64,000 nucleotides of DNA from Auriscalpium vulgare (Eukaryota > Basidiomycota > Agaricomycetes > Russulales > Auriscalpiaceae): the NCBI GenBank assembly GCA_019915015.1, contig JAHBBC010000005.1, positions 1,922,001 to 1,986,000 of the forward strand, in the 5' to 3' direction. The notes under the pieces are model-generated. The model had not been told where the DNA came from, did not search any database, and was given only the letters and a program-made list of their open reading frames with translations. The translations under genes and the position numbers were made by a program. This document shows, in pieces, positions 34,074-44,891 of this stretch (its first letter is position 1; each line of letters starts with the position of its first letter).

Positions 34074-34322
34074 GGGAGGTTGAAGGTACGTACACAAGGG
34101 AAAGCGGGGATAAATAGCTCAGAATCATGAGCGACGTACTTGTGTCCGAACAACAAGCAGACCGGACGCGGCTAATGATCCTGGATAGCCGATCAGCCGG
34201 GCACACCTGTCAAGAACCTGCAATCTGATCGACCGTTCACCTATTGTCCACTGTCCTCTTGTTCAGTTATAGCACGAGGCCACCTTTTGTTCTGAATAAA
34301 AGGCCACCTTTTGTTCTGAATA
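34074..34322. repeat. Shared 5' flank block 2 with a tandem terminal duplication
   Basis: Same block as at 27258-27512. Its outer end CCACCTTTTGTTCTGAATAA is duplicated in tandem (34278-34300 and 34301-34322). Confidence 0.65.
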
Positions 34323-34682
34323 AGGCTGGTGAGCCGGCGCACAACGTATCTGTCACAAAGGGTGCAAGGGACACGCATAGTCGTGGACAGTGTCTGAGAC
34401 TCTGACTCTGACTGACTGTGTCCTACAACGTGAGGACAGTTTCCATCTGGTACTGTGCCCTTGCTTTCACTGTGATCATACTGAGCAGATAAGCTAAGAA
34501 CCCTGTGCGAAACTACCCTGAGGGTCAACCGTAAACGCGGGAGGCACCTTGCTTGCGACAACTCGCTTCACTGGGTACCATTGGTGAGTGCAGATACCGG
34601 GACCAGTACAAGGGACACGCACGGTGAAATCCGGCGTGGACGCGGCTCTGCTCCGGAGCTGGAGGGAGAAGCCCGCACAATA
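34323..34682. other. Intergenic, no gene recognised
   Basis: No coding structure or repeat recognised by eye. Confidence 0.5.
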
Positions 34683-34836
34683 TTAGAACATAGGCTGCCT
34701 TGCCGCGCGCTGCTGGAGGAAGAATCGGCGTGGCACCTGGAAGGTGAGGTCGCCTAAGGCGCTTGTCACAGCGTCAAGCGTGCACGTGTTGAACCGCGAG
34801 CCCTGCGTCGTGTCGTGGGTCAGGAGCGTGCCGGAA
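34683..34836 (-). pseudogene. Carboxylesterase exon relic fused to a kinase promoter block
   Basis: Encodes DTTQGSRFNTCTLDAVTSAL then LTFQVPRRFFLQQRAARQP. This corresponds to one exon of the intact carboxylesterase at 57846-60261 (DTTQGSPFDTGTLNAVT, APRRFFLQQRAGKQP). It has lost codons between the two parts. No neighbouring carboxylesterase exons are seen. On its 5' side it joins the kinase-type 5' flank at about 34836. Confidence 0.7.
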
Positions 34837-35065
34837 GCACAAGGGAGAGTGGAGGGATACACAGCTGGGATCACGAGCGACGTACTTGGGTCTGAACAAC
34901 AACACCTAGAACTCAAGGAGACGAACGAACGGAGCCGACTCTGATAACAACGTCGGGGGCCTGACAACAACCTGCAATCTGACCGCCGTTCACATCTTGT
35001 TCTCCGTCCTCTTGTTCAGGTACTCGCCCTGTTAGCACGAGGCTAACTCTTGTTCTGAACAGGCT
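34837..35065. repeat. Shared 5' flank block 3
   Basis: Matches the regions upstream of kinase copies B and D, from the kinase 5' untranslated end (TTTCCCTTGTG-like) out through CTGAACAACAAC to CTTGTTCTGAACA. The TATA-like site of the other copies is degraded here. Confidence 0.65.
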
Positions 35066-35182
35066 AGCGGAGGCTAGCAGGGGCATCCGCCAGAGCGCAC
35101 AGCGAAGTTGTCATAACAGTGCCTATTGAATTTAGTATCGATACATAAGAACTACATACATACTACACGCGTGGAACAACAG

Positions 35183-36676
35183 TTACAGGCCGCCAATCTT
35201 GCTCTTCCAAGTATGTGCCTTTTCGAATCCATTTAGCCCCATACGATCTGCAGCGCAACATTAGTCTTCGACCCCGAGCCCGACGTGATACTCCAACACT
35301 CACAATCAATAAACGTCTTTTGGATCTCCTCCCGCGAGGTCATCACGAACGGGCCGTACTGGTACACTTCTTGGTCCAGTGGCTCGCCTGCAATCTACGT
35401 ACGCGCGCAAGATCAGAAAACGCTGGATGACTCGACTAAGCCAGCTCAGAACGCACCAAAATGAAATCGGTGGCATCCTCAGTGGCAGTTACAGAAAGAC
35501 CGCTCTCGTCTGGCTTTGCGGAGAGGACTAATGTGTAGAATTGCGGGTGCTCGGTAGCGTCATCGCCGACGGTGACCTTCCCATTCAATACTACACGACA
35601 CTCAGCATTAGAATCTTAGATGCTTCGAAGATCTCGGAAGACACACCATAGATGAACGCAGTCCATCCGGCAGCTGGGAGAAACATGACAAGAGCCATCG
35701 GTTATTTGACGGTCCGGGAGAAACGAATATATGCTTACGGAGTAGCTGCTGAATAGACCCCTTCTTCTTGAAGATACAGTGGAAATACCAGCAGCCCCCG
35801 AGCGGACGCACGGGCGACTCTACGCCATGGCTCTTTCCGCTGATCACCTTGATTTGGGGACCCTCAGGGCCCTCCGGATATGCGCTCGGGATGCTATAAC
35901 GTGGTTAGCCTACAGCTGCCATGGAACAGGTTTCACTGGCGTACTTCTCGGGATCCAGTTCTTGGTAAGTAGGTTCCTGGTAGCAGTACTAGGTGAGGCT
36001 GTGGGTGCGGGGCGATGGATGAGGGACACTCACGACCATCTTGTACTCCTTCGGGAGGTCCACCCAAAGTTGCAGACCGCGCGGCTCGGGAATGCCCTCG
36101 CCCTGTATTGGCATCTCTGCATGGATAACTATACAAGACCTCATGAGCGCTACGCTGACTGTGATGTAGGATTCGTAACTCACTTCCACGGCCCTGCGAT
36201 GAAAGCCGAAGGATAAGCCAAAGTCCAAGAAAGAGTCGATGTTACGCACTGCACACATCCACTGAACACCGCCCTCCTTGATGATCCCTGAATGGCCCGC
36301 TGAATCTTCATGCCGACTGGAGCCTTGCGTGATGTACGTGACCGTAGCTTGTCCCCGATGGGGATGATCAGGGAAGCCCTGCATTCGCCGCCGCCCAAGT
36401 CAGTGGCCCAATTATGCGTGTCAACCTGATAAGACTCACCGCGCCTTTGCCAATGTTGAAGTGGTCGAGCATGAGGAACGGCGTTAGGTTGCGGAGGGAC
36501 ATGGATCCGATTGAGCGGCGGACAATTGCGCCAGCGCCCTGCAAACATCGAGCGCAAGACGCAGGTAGACATGAGCATGCGTGGTGGGGGTGTACAAGGT
36601 ACACACGAAAACGCACCTCGGCTGTCTCTATTGACAGGACTTTCTTCACGACGCTCCTGGATGTGATGGCTGCCAT
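35183..36676 (-). CDS. Pirin (cupin-fold iron protein)
   Basis: Pirins are nuclear/cytosolic bicupins with one Fe site, acting as redox-sensitive transcription cofactors or quercetinase-like enzymes. Start at the ATG at 36676 (MAAITSRSVVKKVLSIETAE). Then come VRRSIGSMSLRNLTPFLMLD with HFNIGKGA, FPDHPHRGQATVTYITQGSS with RHEDSAGHSG, and GVQWMCA. A 10-nt microexon at 36184-36193 (GGCCGTGGAA) follows, then IHAEMPIQGEGIPEP. The four metal ligands of the family are present: His-x-His in HPHRG, and His plus Glu in IHAEMP; the last pair is in frame only if the microexon is included. The C-terminal cupin reads QIKVISGKSHGVESPVRPL, AGWTAFIYGV, AGEPLDQEVYQYGPFVM, ending WKSKIGGL. About ten small introns. 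Confidence 0.9.
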
Positions 36677-37693
36677 CGCTCGCTGATGACTTGAGTCTAG
36701 GTGGGGAGGGGTTGGGGGAGGGTGAGTGCTGGAAAGGACGTGGGATGAGGGAGATGCAATTGACGGCGGACGCAGACTAGATTGCCTACCTTTATAGCAT
36801 GCATCCTTCGCCACCAACGGCGCCGACCGGTATGCTTGTCAGCGCCAGGTCTGCTTCACGCAGCCTCGCTGACTCGTCTTACGCATCTAGGGCGCACTGA
36901 CAAGCTCCGTTGATCTCGCGCAAGGCTTTTGACGGAATAAAATGCTTTGCCGTGTCTGAGAGGATGATGTTGCTGAGTGCGACGCTTGGGAACGGACTGC
37001 CTGCATTCGTACCCCCGCGTAAGCAATGTCGCGTAAGCGCCAGTAGTAAGCGCGCGCAAATCATACCATCGAGTCTCACGCGCATGCTCTCGGGCGAAAG
37101 TTCAAACTACCATATGCCTGTGGCAAGAAATCGGTTCCGAGTACTCAGTAAGTAACGCACGGCTTGATCTTACTTGGCGACAAATTGTGGAGGTATCTGT
37201 TAGTCCGAGAGCTCGCTCCGTGCCATAGGTCAGTACTGCCAGCTTCCCTCATGCTGCGCAAGTTCCTTCCTGTCCGGACGACGGGGGTTGAGGATTGTAC
37301 AAACAGCTTCGCCGCCTGCCAGAGGGTCTTAATGGTAATGCTGATGGTACGTCACTCAGTTGTCTTCCCAGACTTTGCCAACGATCATTCTTCTTCTGCA
37401 GGCCTTGCACTGTAAAGCGATTGTTGCACAGGATGAGGACTATTCTATGTACCATGCAGCATGGTTTTTGTGAAGCGAGTTCTCCGGGAATGGGTCTGGA
37501 CCCGAGTCGAATGCACGCCGCTCGCCGCGACCACCAGGCCTGTTCAAAACCGTACGTGGTTCGGTCTGATTTCGAACGAGCAAGATATAAACCTCGCTTC
37601 TGACTGCGTCCGTCCCCCAAGTTTGTTCTTCACGATCATCTTCCATTGCATATTCTGCGATATTTTCTGCACACCACATCTTTATCTTCTCAA
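36677..37693. other. Intergenic; promoter flank of copy C from about 37310
   Basis: 36677-37309 holds no recognised gene. 37310-37693 is the upstream flank shared with copy B. Confidence 0.5.
37582..37588 (+). promoter_or_regulatory. TATA box of copy C
   Basis: ATATAAACCTCGC lies about 110 bp before the ATG at 37694. It is exactly shared with copy B and nearly shared with copy A. Confidence 0.6.
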
Positions 37694-38452
37694 ATGTCTT
37701 CATCATCCAAAGTCTCTCGTTCTTCGGATTCCGAGGAAGCCATGGCTGCGCAGCTTGACCGCACAAGCTGTACGTTCCTCCTCTACCTCGCTCCCTTCAC
37801 ATCCCCACTCACCTCTTCCGGTACTTCACCAGGTGATGGCGAGGCAGTCGCAAAGGGTCCTGATCATGGGGACCCCGATGTCGTTCCTGTCCTCAACCTC
37901 GACTTTCTCATGGGCGGCACAACGTTCCGTGCATACTGCAATACGAAGAGCGCGCGATCGTTCATGGTTGCTTTCGACTGCGACTGCGGAGTGTGCCCCG
38001 TTCCGCTCAGTACCAGCACGCTGTGGCCAGCGCCCGTCCACGCGTTCGGCTACCACCCGCACAAGGTGCCGCCTGTCTCTTTTGCCAAGCGTGCCGCAAG
38101 TCGCAAGGCGCGTTCCGAGTACGGCCGTAACGCCTATATATATCATTGCGGCGGGCGACCACTTCCTCGAGTCAAGCTCACCCCCTCGAACGAAGTTATT
38201 AACCCGTTGCGCGAGCCGGTGGGCAAGAGGACGAACTGGCTCTACGCGGTGGCCGAACCCGCGCTGCTCGTCCCGCCGCCGCAAACGAAGTCCGGTGAGG
38301 TCATCCCGTCGTGCTCTTACAAGGTCGTTCCGAGGCCGGCGCCGAAGGGGCCGACTCGCCGCGTGCGCTTTGCGGAAGTGGCACGCGTCAAGGAGTTCGA
38401 GTCGCGCCCGCCGGTCAAGGACGAGGTGCAGCGGCCGCGGTGGCGCTACTGA
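37694..38452 (+). CDS. Intact member (copy C) of the three-copy unknown family; RVxF-like tail
   Basis: Function unknown. Exon 1 is 37694-37769 and exon 2 is 37833-38452; the 63-bp GT-AG intron joins RTS-CDGEAVAKG in frame. Product 231 residues. N-terminus Ser/acidic-rich (MSSSSKVSRSSDSEEAMA). The core has a Cys cluster (YCNTKSARSFMVAFDCDCG then VCP) and Tyr/His-rich strings (HAFGYHPHKVPPVS, GRNAYIYHCGGRPLPRVKL, EVINPLREPVGKRTNWLYAV). The basic/acidic C-terminus RRVRFAEVARVKEFESRP contains RVRF, which fits the RVxF consensus for docking to protein phosphatase 1. That role is inference only. No signal peptide or membrane helix. Copies A and B have lost this tail. Confidence 0.65.
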   Translation: MSSSSKVSRSSDSEEAMAAQLDRTSCTFLLYLAPFTSPLTSSGTSPGDGEAVAKGPDHGDPDVVPVLNLDFLMGGTTFRAYCNTKSARSFMVAFDCDCGVCPVPLSTSTLWPAPVHAFGYHPHKVPPVSFAKRAASRKARSEYGRNAYIYHCGGRPLPRVKLTPSNEVINPLREPVGKRTNWLYAVAEPALLVPPPQTKSGEVIPSCSYKVVPRPAPKGPTRRVRFAEVARVKEFESRPPVKDEVQRPRWRY

Positions 38453-39261
38453 GTACGTGAGCCTCTTTCTGTATCTGTCTGGATGGGGTTCTCACATTAT
38501 TGAATGTAGGCGCACCGCCCCTTCGATTTCGACCCCCCGTGTACCGATACCTCCAGCGCAGGCGCTCGATGAATCAATGGCTCTGGCGACATATGGCTCC
38601 GACTCTCTGGCGACCTCTGGCGATTTCTGGCGTCTCCGGGACTCGAGTGGTAGTTGATATTCGTGGGGCGGGAGAGCCCCACAACGGTACGTGCACTCAT
38701 CATCTCTAGCCACCATCAAGCAAGCGCGTCAAGTTCAAGCTTCAAGATCTCAAGTCACAAGCGGCCGCTATCAAGAGAAGACAGAAAGCGCTTCCATCCC
38801 ATGCGTAAGTCCCTACATCGCTTTCCGATAACAACTTCTGTCCTGACGTCTATGATAGAACAGGCTGAAGCGCGCGGTCGGGGTAGCGTAGCCCCCTGAT
38901 GAGAGCCTTCGCAAGCTCGAAACCGCATGAATGATTATAAGTCCCATTTCGTATTCCTACCCCTATCATTAGTTTGTCTGGAGGGTTTATGGATGACTAT
39001 AGCACAATGATAATCTGGCGTCAGAGGTTCACGTGATCCCTTTACGGGAAGTGTCTTCATACTCTCCGACTTCGCCGTGAAGCCCTCGAAAGCTATTGAA
39101 CCCAGGAAACCAGCTGCGTCTCAAGACATTTTCAATGGACACGCCGGGTGTGGTTATCGCCGCTTGCTCATCCAGAGTGAGTCATCCAGAGGCAACCAGT
39201 CCAGAGAGTCAATCAACTTCCGAGCAGCGCGACGTCGAGGACGACTAAATTCTGCACAAAA
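38453..39261. other. Downstream flank with CTCTGGCGA minisatellite and 265-bp repeat
   Basis: 38580-38640 has the CTCTGGCGA-type array shared with copy B, and 38776-39035 is copy 2 of the dispersed repeat. The remainder has no recognised gene. Confidence 0.6.
38776..39035 (+). repeat. Dispersed 265-bp repeat, copy 2
   Basis: Direct-orientation match to 27518-27785; see that entry for landmarks. Confidence 0.75.
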
Positions 39262-41343
39262 CTACAGCCCATCCCAGATCCTCTGCAGTCTCGTCCTGGG
39301 TCCCCTCGCCTCCTGCTCCATGACAAACTTCTCCTCCTCCTCGTCAATCTCCCTCTTCCCCGAGACCAAGTCGATCTCATGAACCGGGATCAGCCGCGTG
39401 CGATAGTAGATCTTGTACCCCCCGTAGAAGAGCACGAACGCGGGCAGCCCGACATACGATGTCGCGAACGTGTCCTTCTTGAACGGCATGAACGTATCAA
39501 AGCCCTTGAAGATAGTGATGATGGCCGTGGACACGAGGGCGATCCACGAGCCGTACGGCTGGAAAGGCGCCTTGTAGGGCAGGTCGTCGCGCGAGAAGCC
39601 CTGCGCCTTCAGGGCCTTCATAAAGCGGCTGTCGGGACGGCGCCAAGTCAGTCAGCTGAGCGGTAGGCGTGGGGCGCGAGGGGCACGTACATGTGCGAGA
39701 AGCAGATGCACATCCACGTGATCGCGCCGAAGGTGGACACCAGGTTCACGAACCACCCGAAGACTAGGAACCATTGAAGACAGGGCATCAGCACCAGACC
39801 ATAGCCCGGTCAGAGAAGTCGGTCACGCACCCCGCTGGCTAGATGACTTGACGTTCAAGAAGACGAGCCCCGTGAACAGCGTGCACAGGATGAGCGCGGG
39901 CCAGGGAACACCCAGGCGGTTTACGCGGCGGAAGATGCTGGGGCCTTGCCCTCGAGCGCGAGCGCGTACAGGGTTCGCGAGCCGATGTACAGGTCAGAGT
40001 TAGCGGCACTGAGCACGAATACGAGGACGGCGGCGTTGATGATGTGATTCAGCGTGCCAATGCCGGCCAGAGACGTCGCTAGACAGAAGGAGACTTTGAG
40101 CCTCTGCCGCCATCGAGCATAAGACTGTTGACACGTACCGACCACGAATGGCGAGGCAGCTGCGCCGGTCTTTGACTTGTTCGCAACGAAGATTTCCTGA
40201 AAAACGTGTCAGTATCCCTACGAGCTATACCATGACCTTCAACACTCACGTCGCTCGTTCGGGGCACAATCAAACCAATCACGAACACGCCTCCAATGTA
40301 GAAGACCAATATCCGGAAAAACGTCCGCCTTATCGCAATCGGGATGTTCTTGCGCGGGTTCTGCGCCTCGCCGACTGTCACGCCGATGAGCTCAGTGCCG
40401 ATGTACGCAAACAGCGCGTTCGTCAGCGTGCTCCAGAACCCGAGGAATATCGCGAGGTGCGGGTTGTGCACCCGGGCCTGGAGGTACGAGCCCATGGGCC
40501 CGTAGGGATGCTGCCAGTAGCGGAAGCCGTAGCGGTCGCCGTGCGGGTTGCCGCCGAGGTCGATGATGAGGCCCATGAGCAGCAGCCCGATGAGCGCGAT
40601 GACCTTGATGCTGCTAAACCAGAACTCGAGCTCGCCGAACACGCGCACGCCGAGCAGGTTGATGGAGAAGACTGCACCGCCCGTGAGTACATGCGCGGTC
40701 TCAGCGCTGGGAAGTCGGATACTCACTGAAAACGATGAAGATGACTGCACACCGTCAGCTTGGGTCATGACAGAGGAGGAGAGGGTGCTCACCCATCCAC
40801 ACTGCGATGTTGATCTTCGTCGTCCAATACTGGATGACCGCGCCGGCGGCGTTGATATTATTTGGTGTTACAATAAGATATTTCATGAGGTAGTTCCAGC
40901 CCAACGCGAAGCCGAACGCAGGGTCCACGAATCGCGTCGCGTATCCCGCAAAGCCCTTCTTGTGGGGGAGGTATGCAGCCATCTCGCCGAGCGCGACGAG
41001 GACGAGATAGCACACCATGCCCACGAACGAGTAGCCGAGCAGTATGCCCAGCGGCCCGCCGCGCACGAGCGCGGTGCCGGAGCCGATGATGAGACCCGTG
41101 CCGACGGCGCCTCCGAGCTGGAGGTCGGTCGAGATGAGCCTGCGTGGAGCTGTGGGCAAGGGAACGGGCACGCACCGCGATCATGGAAATCTGGCGCGCC
41201 TTGAGCCCGCGGTGCAGCGTCTCCTCCACGACGTCGGCAGACGTGGGCTCATGCTGGGCATAGCGGAGGCGCTCCGCCTTGAGCTTGTAGCTCTCTGCGT
41301 CGCTGGCCTCGTCGACGGCCACGGTCCGCTTCTCGTCGCTCAT
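39262..41343 (-). CDS. Amino-acid permease (fungal YAT/APC family)
   Basis: Plasma-membrane proton/amino-acid symporter of the yeast amino-acid transporter family; substrate cannot be read. Start at the ATG at 41343 (MSDEKRTVAVDEASDAESYK), with a cytosolic N-terminus ending LHRGLKARQISMIA. The family's first helix follows: LGGAVGTGLIIGSGTALVRG. Later segments: YSFVGMVCYLVLVALGEMAA, GFALGWNYLMKYLIVTPNNI, KVIALIGLLLMGLIIDLGG, ALFAYIGTELIGVTVGEAQN, NAAVLVFVLSAANSDLYIGS, YALALEGKAPA, VFGWFVNLVSTFGAITWMCI, and a final pair near SWIALVSTAIITIFKGF. The cytosolic end is acidic (REIDEEEEKFVMEQEARGPR). About ten small introns; the pieces account for 12 helices. No broken frame seen. Confidence 0.88.
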
Positions 41344-42117
41344 TGTCGTTGGGCGGCGTGTGGCGTCGTGAGAGGGGAAGAGCAGCGGGAAAGAAGCTCG
41401 GGAGAAGCCAGCGGCATGTGTTGCCTTGATATATGGGAGCAGTGGGACACCCTGCCAAACATAAGCGTCCGGCGATGTCTCTCAGGGACTGATGGCGCTG
41501 GAACTTTTGAGGGCTTCTTCGATTTGCCATCTGGCGATAGGTAATCGTGTTTCGTTTTTCGGGCTTGGAAGCACGCCATGAGGGCCATTAGATCACAGTC
41601 TTAGCCTGAGAATAGCCATGTTGACCGGCGCCTAGAGCCGTTCGCCAATGTCCTGCCAAAGACCAGACAGCTAGAGTGCAGTGTGCACGCAGGGGCGGCG
41701 GCGGCCATAGACCTGTTGGCACTGCGCTATCCGAGAGCTGCCATCAGCGCTCTCGTCCACGTCCTACTAGGCTTGGCATCTCGGGGCGAAAAAACAGTTC
41801 CTGGGCGCCGATAGACATCAGCTGTCGACTGCGCATGGCAGTTGACGAGAGGTGTGCGGAGGCTGAGCGAGCGTCGTCCTCGTCGTGTGAGCGGATTCGT
41901 CTGTTGGTCCGACTTGCGTACGTTTTCACTCCAACTTGAGCGAGTCGAAAACTACTCGCGGCTCGTTAGTCTCTCGGGGATGGGTAGTCTCTCGGGGATG
42001 GCCATGGCGCTCGGGGATGAAGGCTGTTTGAAGCACAGCGCAGACGCTGCGCCACCACGCGGTCGCGCGCTCAACAGGCTCTGACCTTGACCATACACAC
42101 CGCACCGACTCGTCTGC
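41344..42117. other. Intergenic between divergent genes
   Basis: Holds the promoters of the permease (-) and the P-loop protein (+). A short tandem CTCTCGGGGATGG(G) unit lies at about 41970-42010. Part of the right side is copied at about 45430-45540 with the pseudogene. Confidence 0.5.
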
Positions 42118-43005
42118 ATGGACGCCATCGCCGCGCAGCTCGCACAGGCGCTCTCAGACCGTCTGCTCCAGTGAGGCTCCTCGCCAATGACCTGCCCGCA
42201 CGTCTTGATCCCAGCGCGCCAGCACGCCGCCCGACGCCCGCCTCCTCGTCGGCATCTCTGGCATCCCCGCCTCCGGCAAGTCCACCCTCGCCGCGCTCAT
42301 CGTCGCCGCGCTCGACGCCGCCGCGCCCGGGCGCGCGGTCCTCGTGGGCCTCGACGGCTGGCACCTGACGCGCGCGCAGCTCGACGCGCTGCCGGACCCG
42401 CAGCTCGCGCACGACCGCCGCGGCATCCACTGGACGTTCGACGCGCCCGCGTACGTGTCCTTCGTCCGCGCGCTCCGCCAGCCCGTCGCCGCCGATGCGG
42501 ACACTGAGCCGATCACCGCGCCCTCGTTCGACCATGCCGTGAAGGACCCCACCCCGCACGCCGTCTCCGTCCTCCCCGCGCACCGCATCGTCGTCATCGA
42601 GGGTTTGTACACGTTCCTGTCGATCCAGCCATGGGCGGAGGCGGGGCTGCTGCTGGACGAGCGCTGGTGGGTCGAGCTGGAGGAGCAGGAGGCGACGCGC
42701 AGGCTTGTCAAGCGTCATGTGGTCAGCGGTGTCGCGAAGGACTCGGACGAGGCGTATCGGAGAGCCGACGAGAATGACATGCCGAGTAAGTTTCTGTCGC
42801 TCATACTGCTATGCACACTGATGGGTTATAGACGGTCGTTTCATGATCGCTAATCTCCTCGAGCCGACGAGGGTCATAGACAGTGTCGAGGATCCTGTCT
42901 TCAATGTTAGCATGCTTGACATGTGCCTCAGGCTCGCCTCCAGTACGTCTTCCTTACTGCTTGTCATGATTGTCGATGCTATCATTGATCTCCGGCATCC
43001 ATAGA
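42118..43005 (+). CDS. P-loop uridine-kinase/YFH7-like protein
   Basis: Predicted nucleoside/phosphoribulokinase-type P-loop kinase of unknown substrate. Start at the ATG at 42118 (MDAIAAQLAQALSDRLLQ). An intron leads to LLVGISGIPASGKSTLAALI (Walker A). Then AVLVGLDGWHLTRAQLDALP, RRGIHWTFDAPAYVSFVRAL, the substrate-site string EPITAPSFDHAVKDPTPHAV, and HRIVVIEGLYTFL (Walker B). The lid follows: LLLDERWWVELEEQEATRRL then VKRHVVSGVAKDSDEAYRRA. Another intron leads to GRFMIANLLEPTRVIDSVED. The last codons to the stop at about 43005 may include an unspliced intron. Extremely GC-rich coding sequence. Confidence 0.8.
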
Positions 43006-43125
43006 AGATTAAGCCGCTGCCGAAGCACTTCACCATGATATACGTAGTACACTTCATAAATCTACATGTAGCACCTTTCAACGGGGTCCACCCACTTTAT
43101 CTCGACCCAGTAACTTTGACCACAA

Positions 43126-44890
43126 TCATATGCAGCCGCCCGCATGCGACATGCTCGCATCTTCCGTGGCCGTCGCCGCCGGGCCCACACGATTCGCTGC
43201 TGGTGGCTCGGAAACTGCGACGCTGCTGGTGGGATCCGTCTTTGTCGTCGGGGTACTGTCGGAGCTATTCTCAGCGTCACGGTCTGGTGTTCCTGTCGTC
43301 GTCAATGACTGCCATGCCGCCTGCATATAACAGAAAAACGTACCATCAGCTTGCATGTACCCTCCAGTTAAGACACCTGTAATCAAATACGATAAGGACT
43401 TGAGAGAACTACAAATGAGCAAATCTACTGACCGGCACGTTTACTTGACACAGAGTCGGAATCTAGAATATGGCATTCGGGATTTTTTTGACCAAGTGAA
43501 GCAGCAATATCCTGTGGATCCGGCTCGCATCCATTTTTCTGTGTCCTCGATCAATCTGCGTGACGGAGCAAACCAAATCAGGGGATACCTTACCTTCAGG
43601 TAATGAATCAAATCATCGAGTCGTGCACTATGGCGAGGTCGACGTCTAGGGTCTGCAGTCAAGGTATCAAGCTCGACATGAGAAATTATGGTTCATTCCA
43701 CACTCACCGTCAATATGTAGTCCAGCAGCGGCGTCCAGAGTGTCGGATCCTAGCGGAAAAAATGTCAAGAAAAGACGGCGCTCTCAATCAGATGGCATAC
43801 CTCGTAATTTTGACCAATTCCCTCGAGCTCCAATTCCTCATCATCTTGAGAAAAACCCCCAGTAGTGCCTTCATCGTCGCCTTGGTCGGTTGTCTCCTTG
43901 TACTCTGCGAAAGCAGAGGGCATCTCATAAGATAGGTCACCTCTGCGCTTCATGCGGTATCCGCGGACAAATACACATTCATTGTCACCAGAGCTCATAA
44001 GGTCCTTCAGCCACTGGGGATCCCCTTCCTCAGGCTCTGTCTGAGATAGTTGTCAAAGGTCGGACTTTCGAGATGATCAGACGACGCTACCTGCATGAGT
44101 TTGGGGAGGTTTTCATCGGCTGGACCCGAGTTGCTCATCACGCTCTGTTCGTTCACCCACTCGACTCTGGCGGAGACACCCAGGAAATCCTGGTAAGGTG
44201 GGCTAAATTGCACCACTCTGCTGGCCATTCCTTTGTTGTTTGTCGCAACTGCAGCCCCCCACGCTCTGGCGACGTCGCAACCTGTGACCAGAATGAGACC
44301 GCCCGGGCTGACCCCAAATTCCATTTGCCTCACATGGGCAACCCAGGAGTCATAATTGTCGCGGATGAGGCCCTCGTATGCTTGCGCTAGACGTCCGTCC
44401 GCACGTTTGGCCGGGTGAGGAATCGTCAGGACTGCACCTCCTCTCTTGTTTGTCTGGAACGAAACACTGCCTCCAAGCACAGAGGCAACGCTGAAATGTG
44501 GTGAGGGAGCACTGAAATGTGGTGAGGCATCATCATCGCTAGTCATGCTAGGACAACCTCGTACCTCGCTATCTGCCCATCGACGGTTAAGGCACGAATT
44601 GACTGCGAGCAGTACGCTCCAGCATCCAGCTCTCTGCCGAAATCGATTTGACTGCTTGTTATCTCCAGCGGCTCGAAATGGGGTGGCACTGTGAAAGGTT
44701 GAAATCTATGATCGGCCGGCAAATGCACGTTGAACAGAGGCGTGAATCTCCCAAAGAACATGTAGCCAACATCGCCTATGAGAACTCGCCGTATCTGGTC
44801 CTCCGGTGCACAATCCCAGGTGGCAGCTCCAAGGGAAAGACTGTAGAGCTGCCGGCTGTATAGCTCATAATGCGGCACGGCGAGCGACAT
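43126..44890 (-). CDS. Hypothetical protein of a basidiomycete-type family
   Basis: Function unknown. Start at the ATG at 44890 (MSLAVPHYELYSRQLYSLSL). The N-terminal part reads RRVLIGDVGYMFFGRFTPLF with NVHLPADHRFQPF. After an intron comes ILVTGCDVARAWGAAVATNN with VVQFSPPYQDFLGV. Next EEGDPQWLKDLM, then VFVRGYRMKRRGDL and an acidic stretch (QDDEELELEGIG). The final exon is Ser/Thr/Ala-rich, ending MSHAGGCI at 43126. The VGYMFFGRFTPLFNV and LILVTGCDVARAW strings resemble unannotated agaricomycete proteins I have seen, without a named domain. Middle exons around 43400-43660 are uncertain because two frames look usable. No signal peptide or membrane segment. Confidence 0.55.
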
Positions 44891-44891
44891 A

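Noticed and set aside
42071..42718. Minus-strand 215-codon frame opposite the P-loop kinase
   Set aside because: Shadow in very GC-rich DNA; the plus strand carries Walker A and B motifs.
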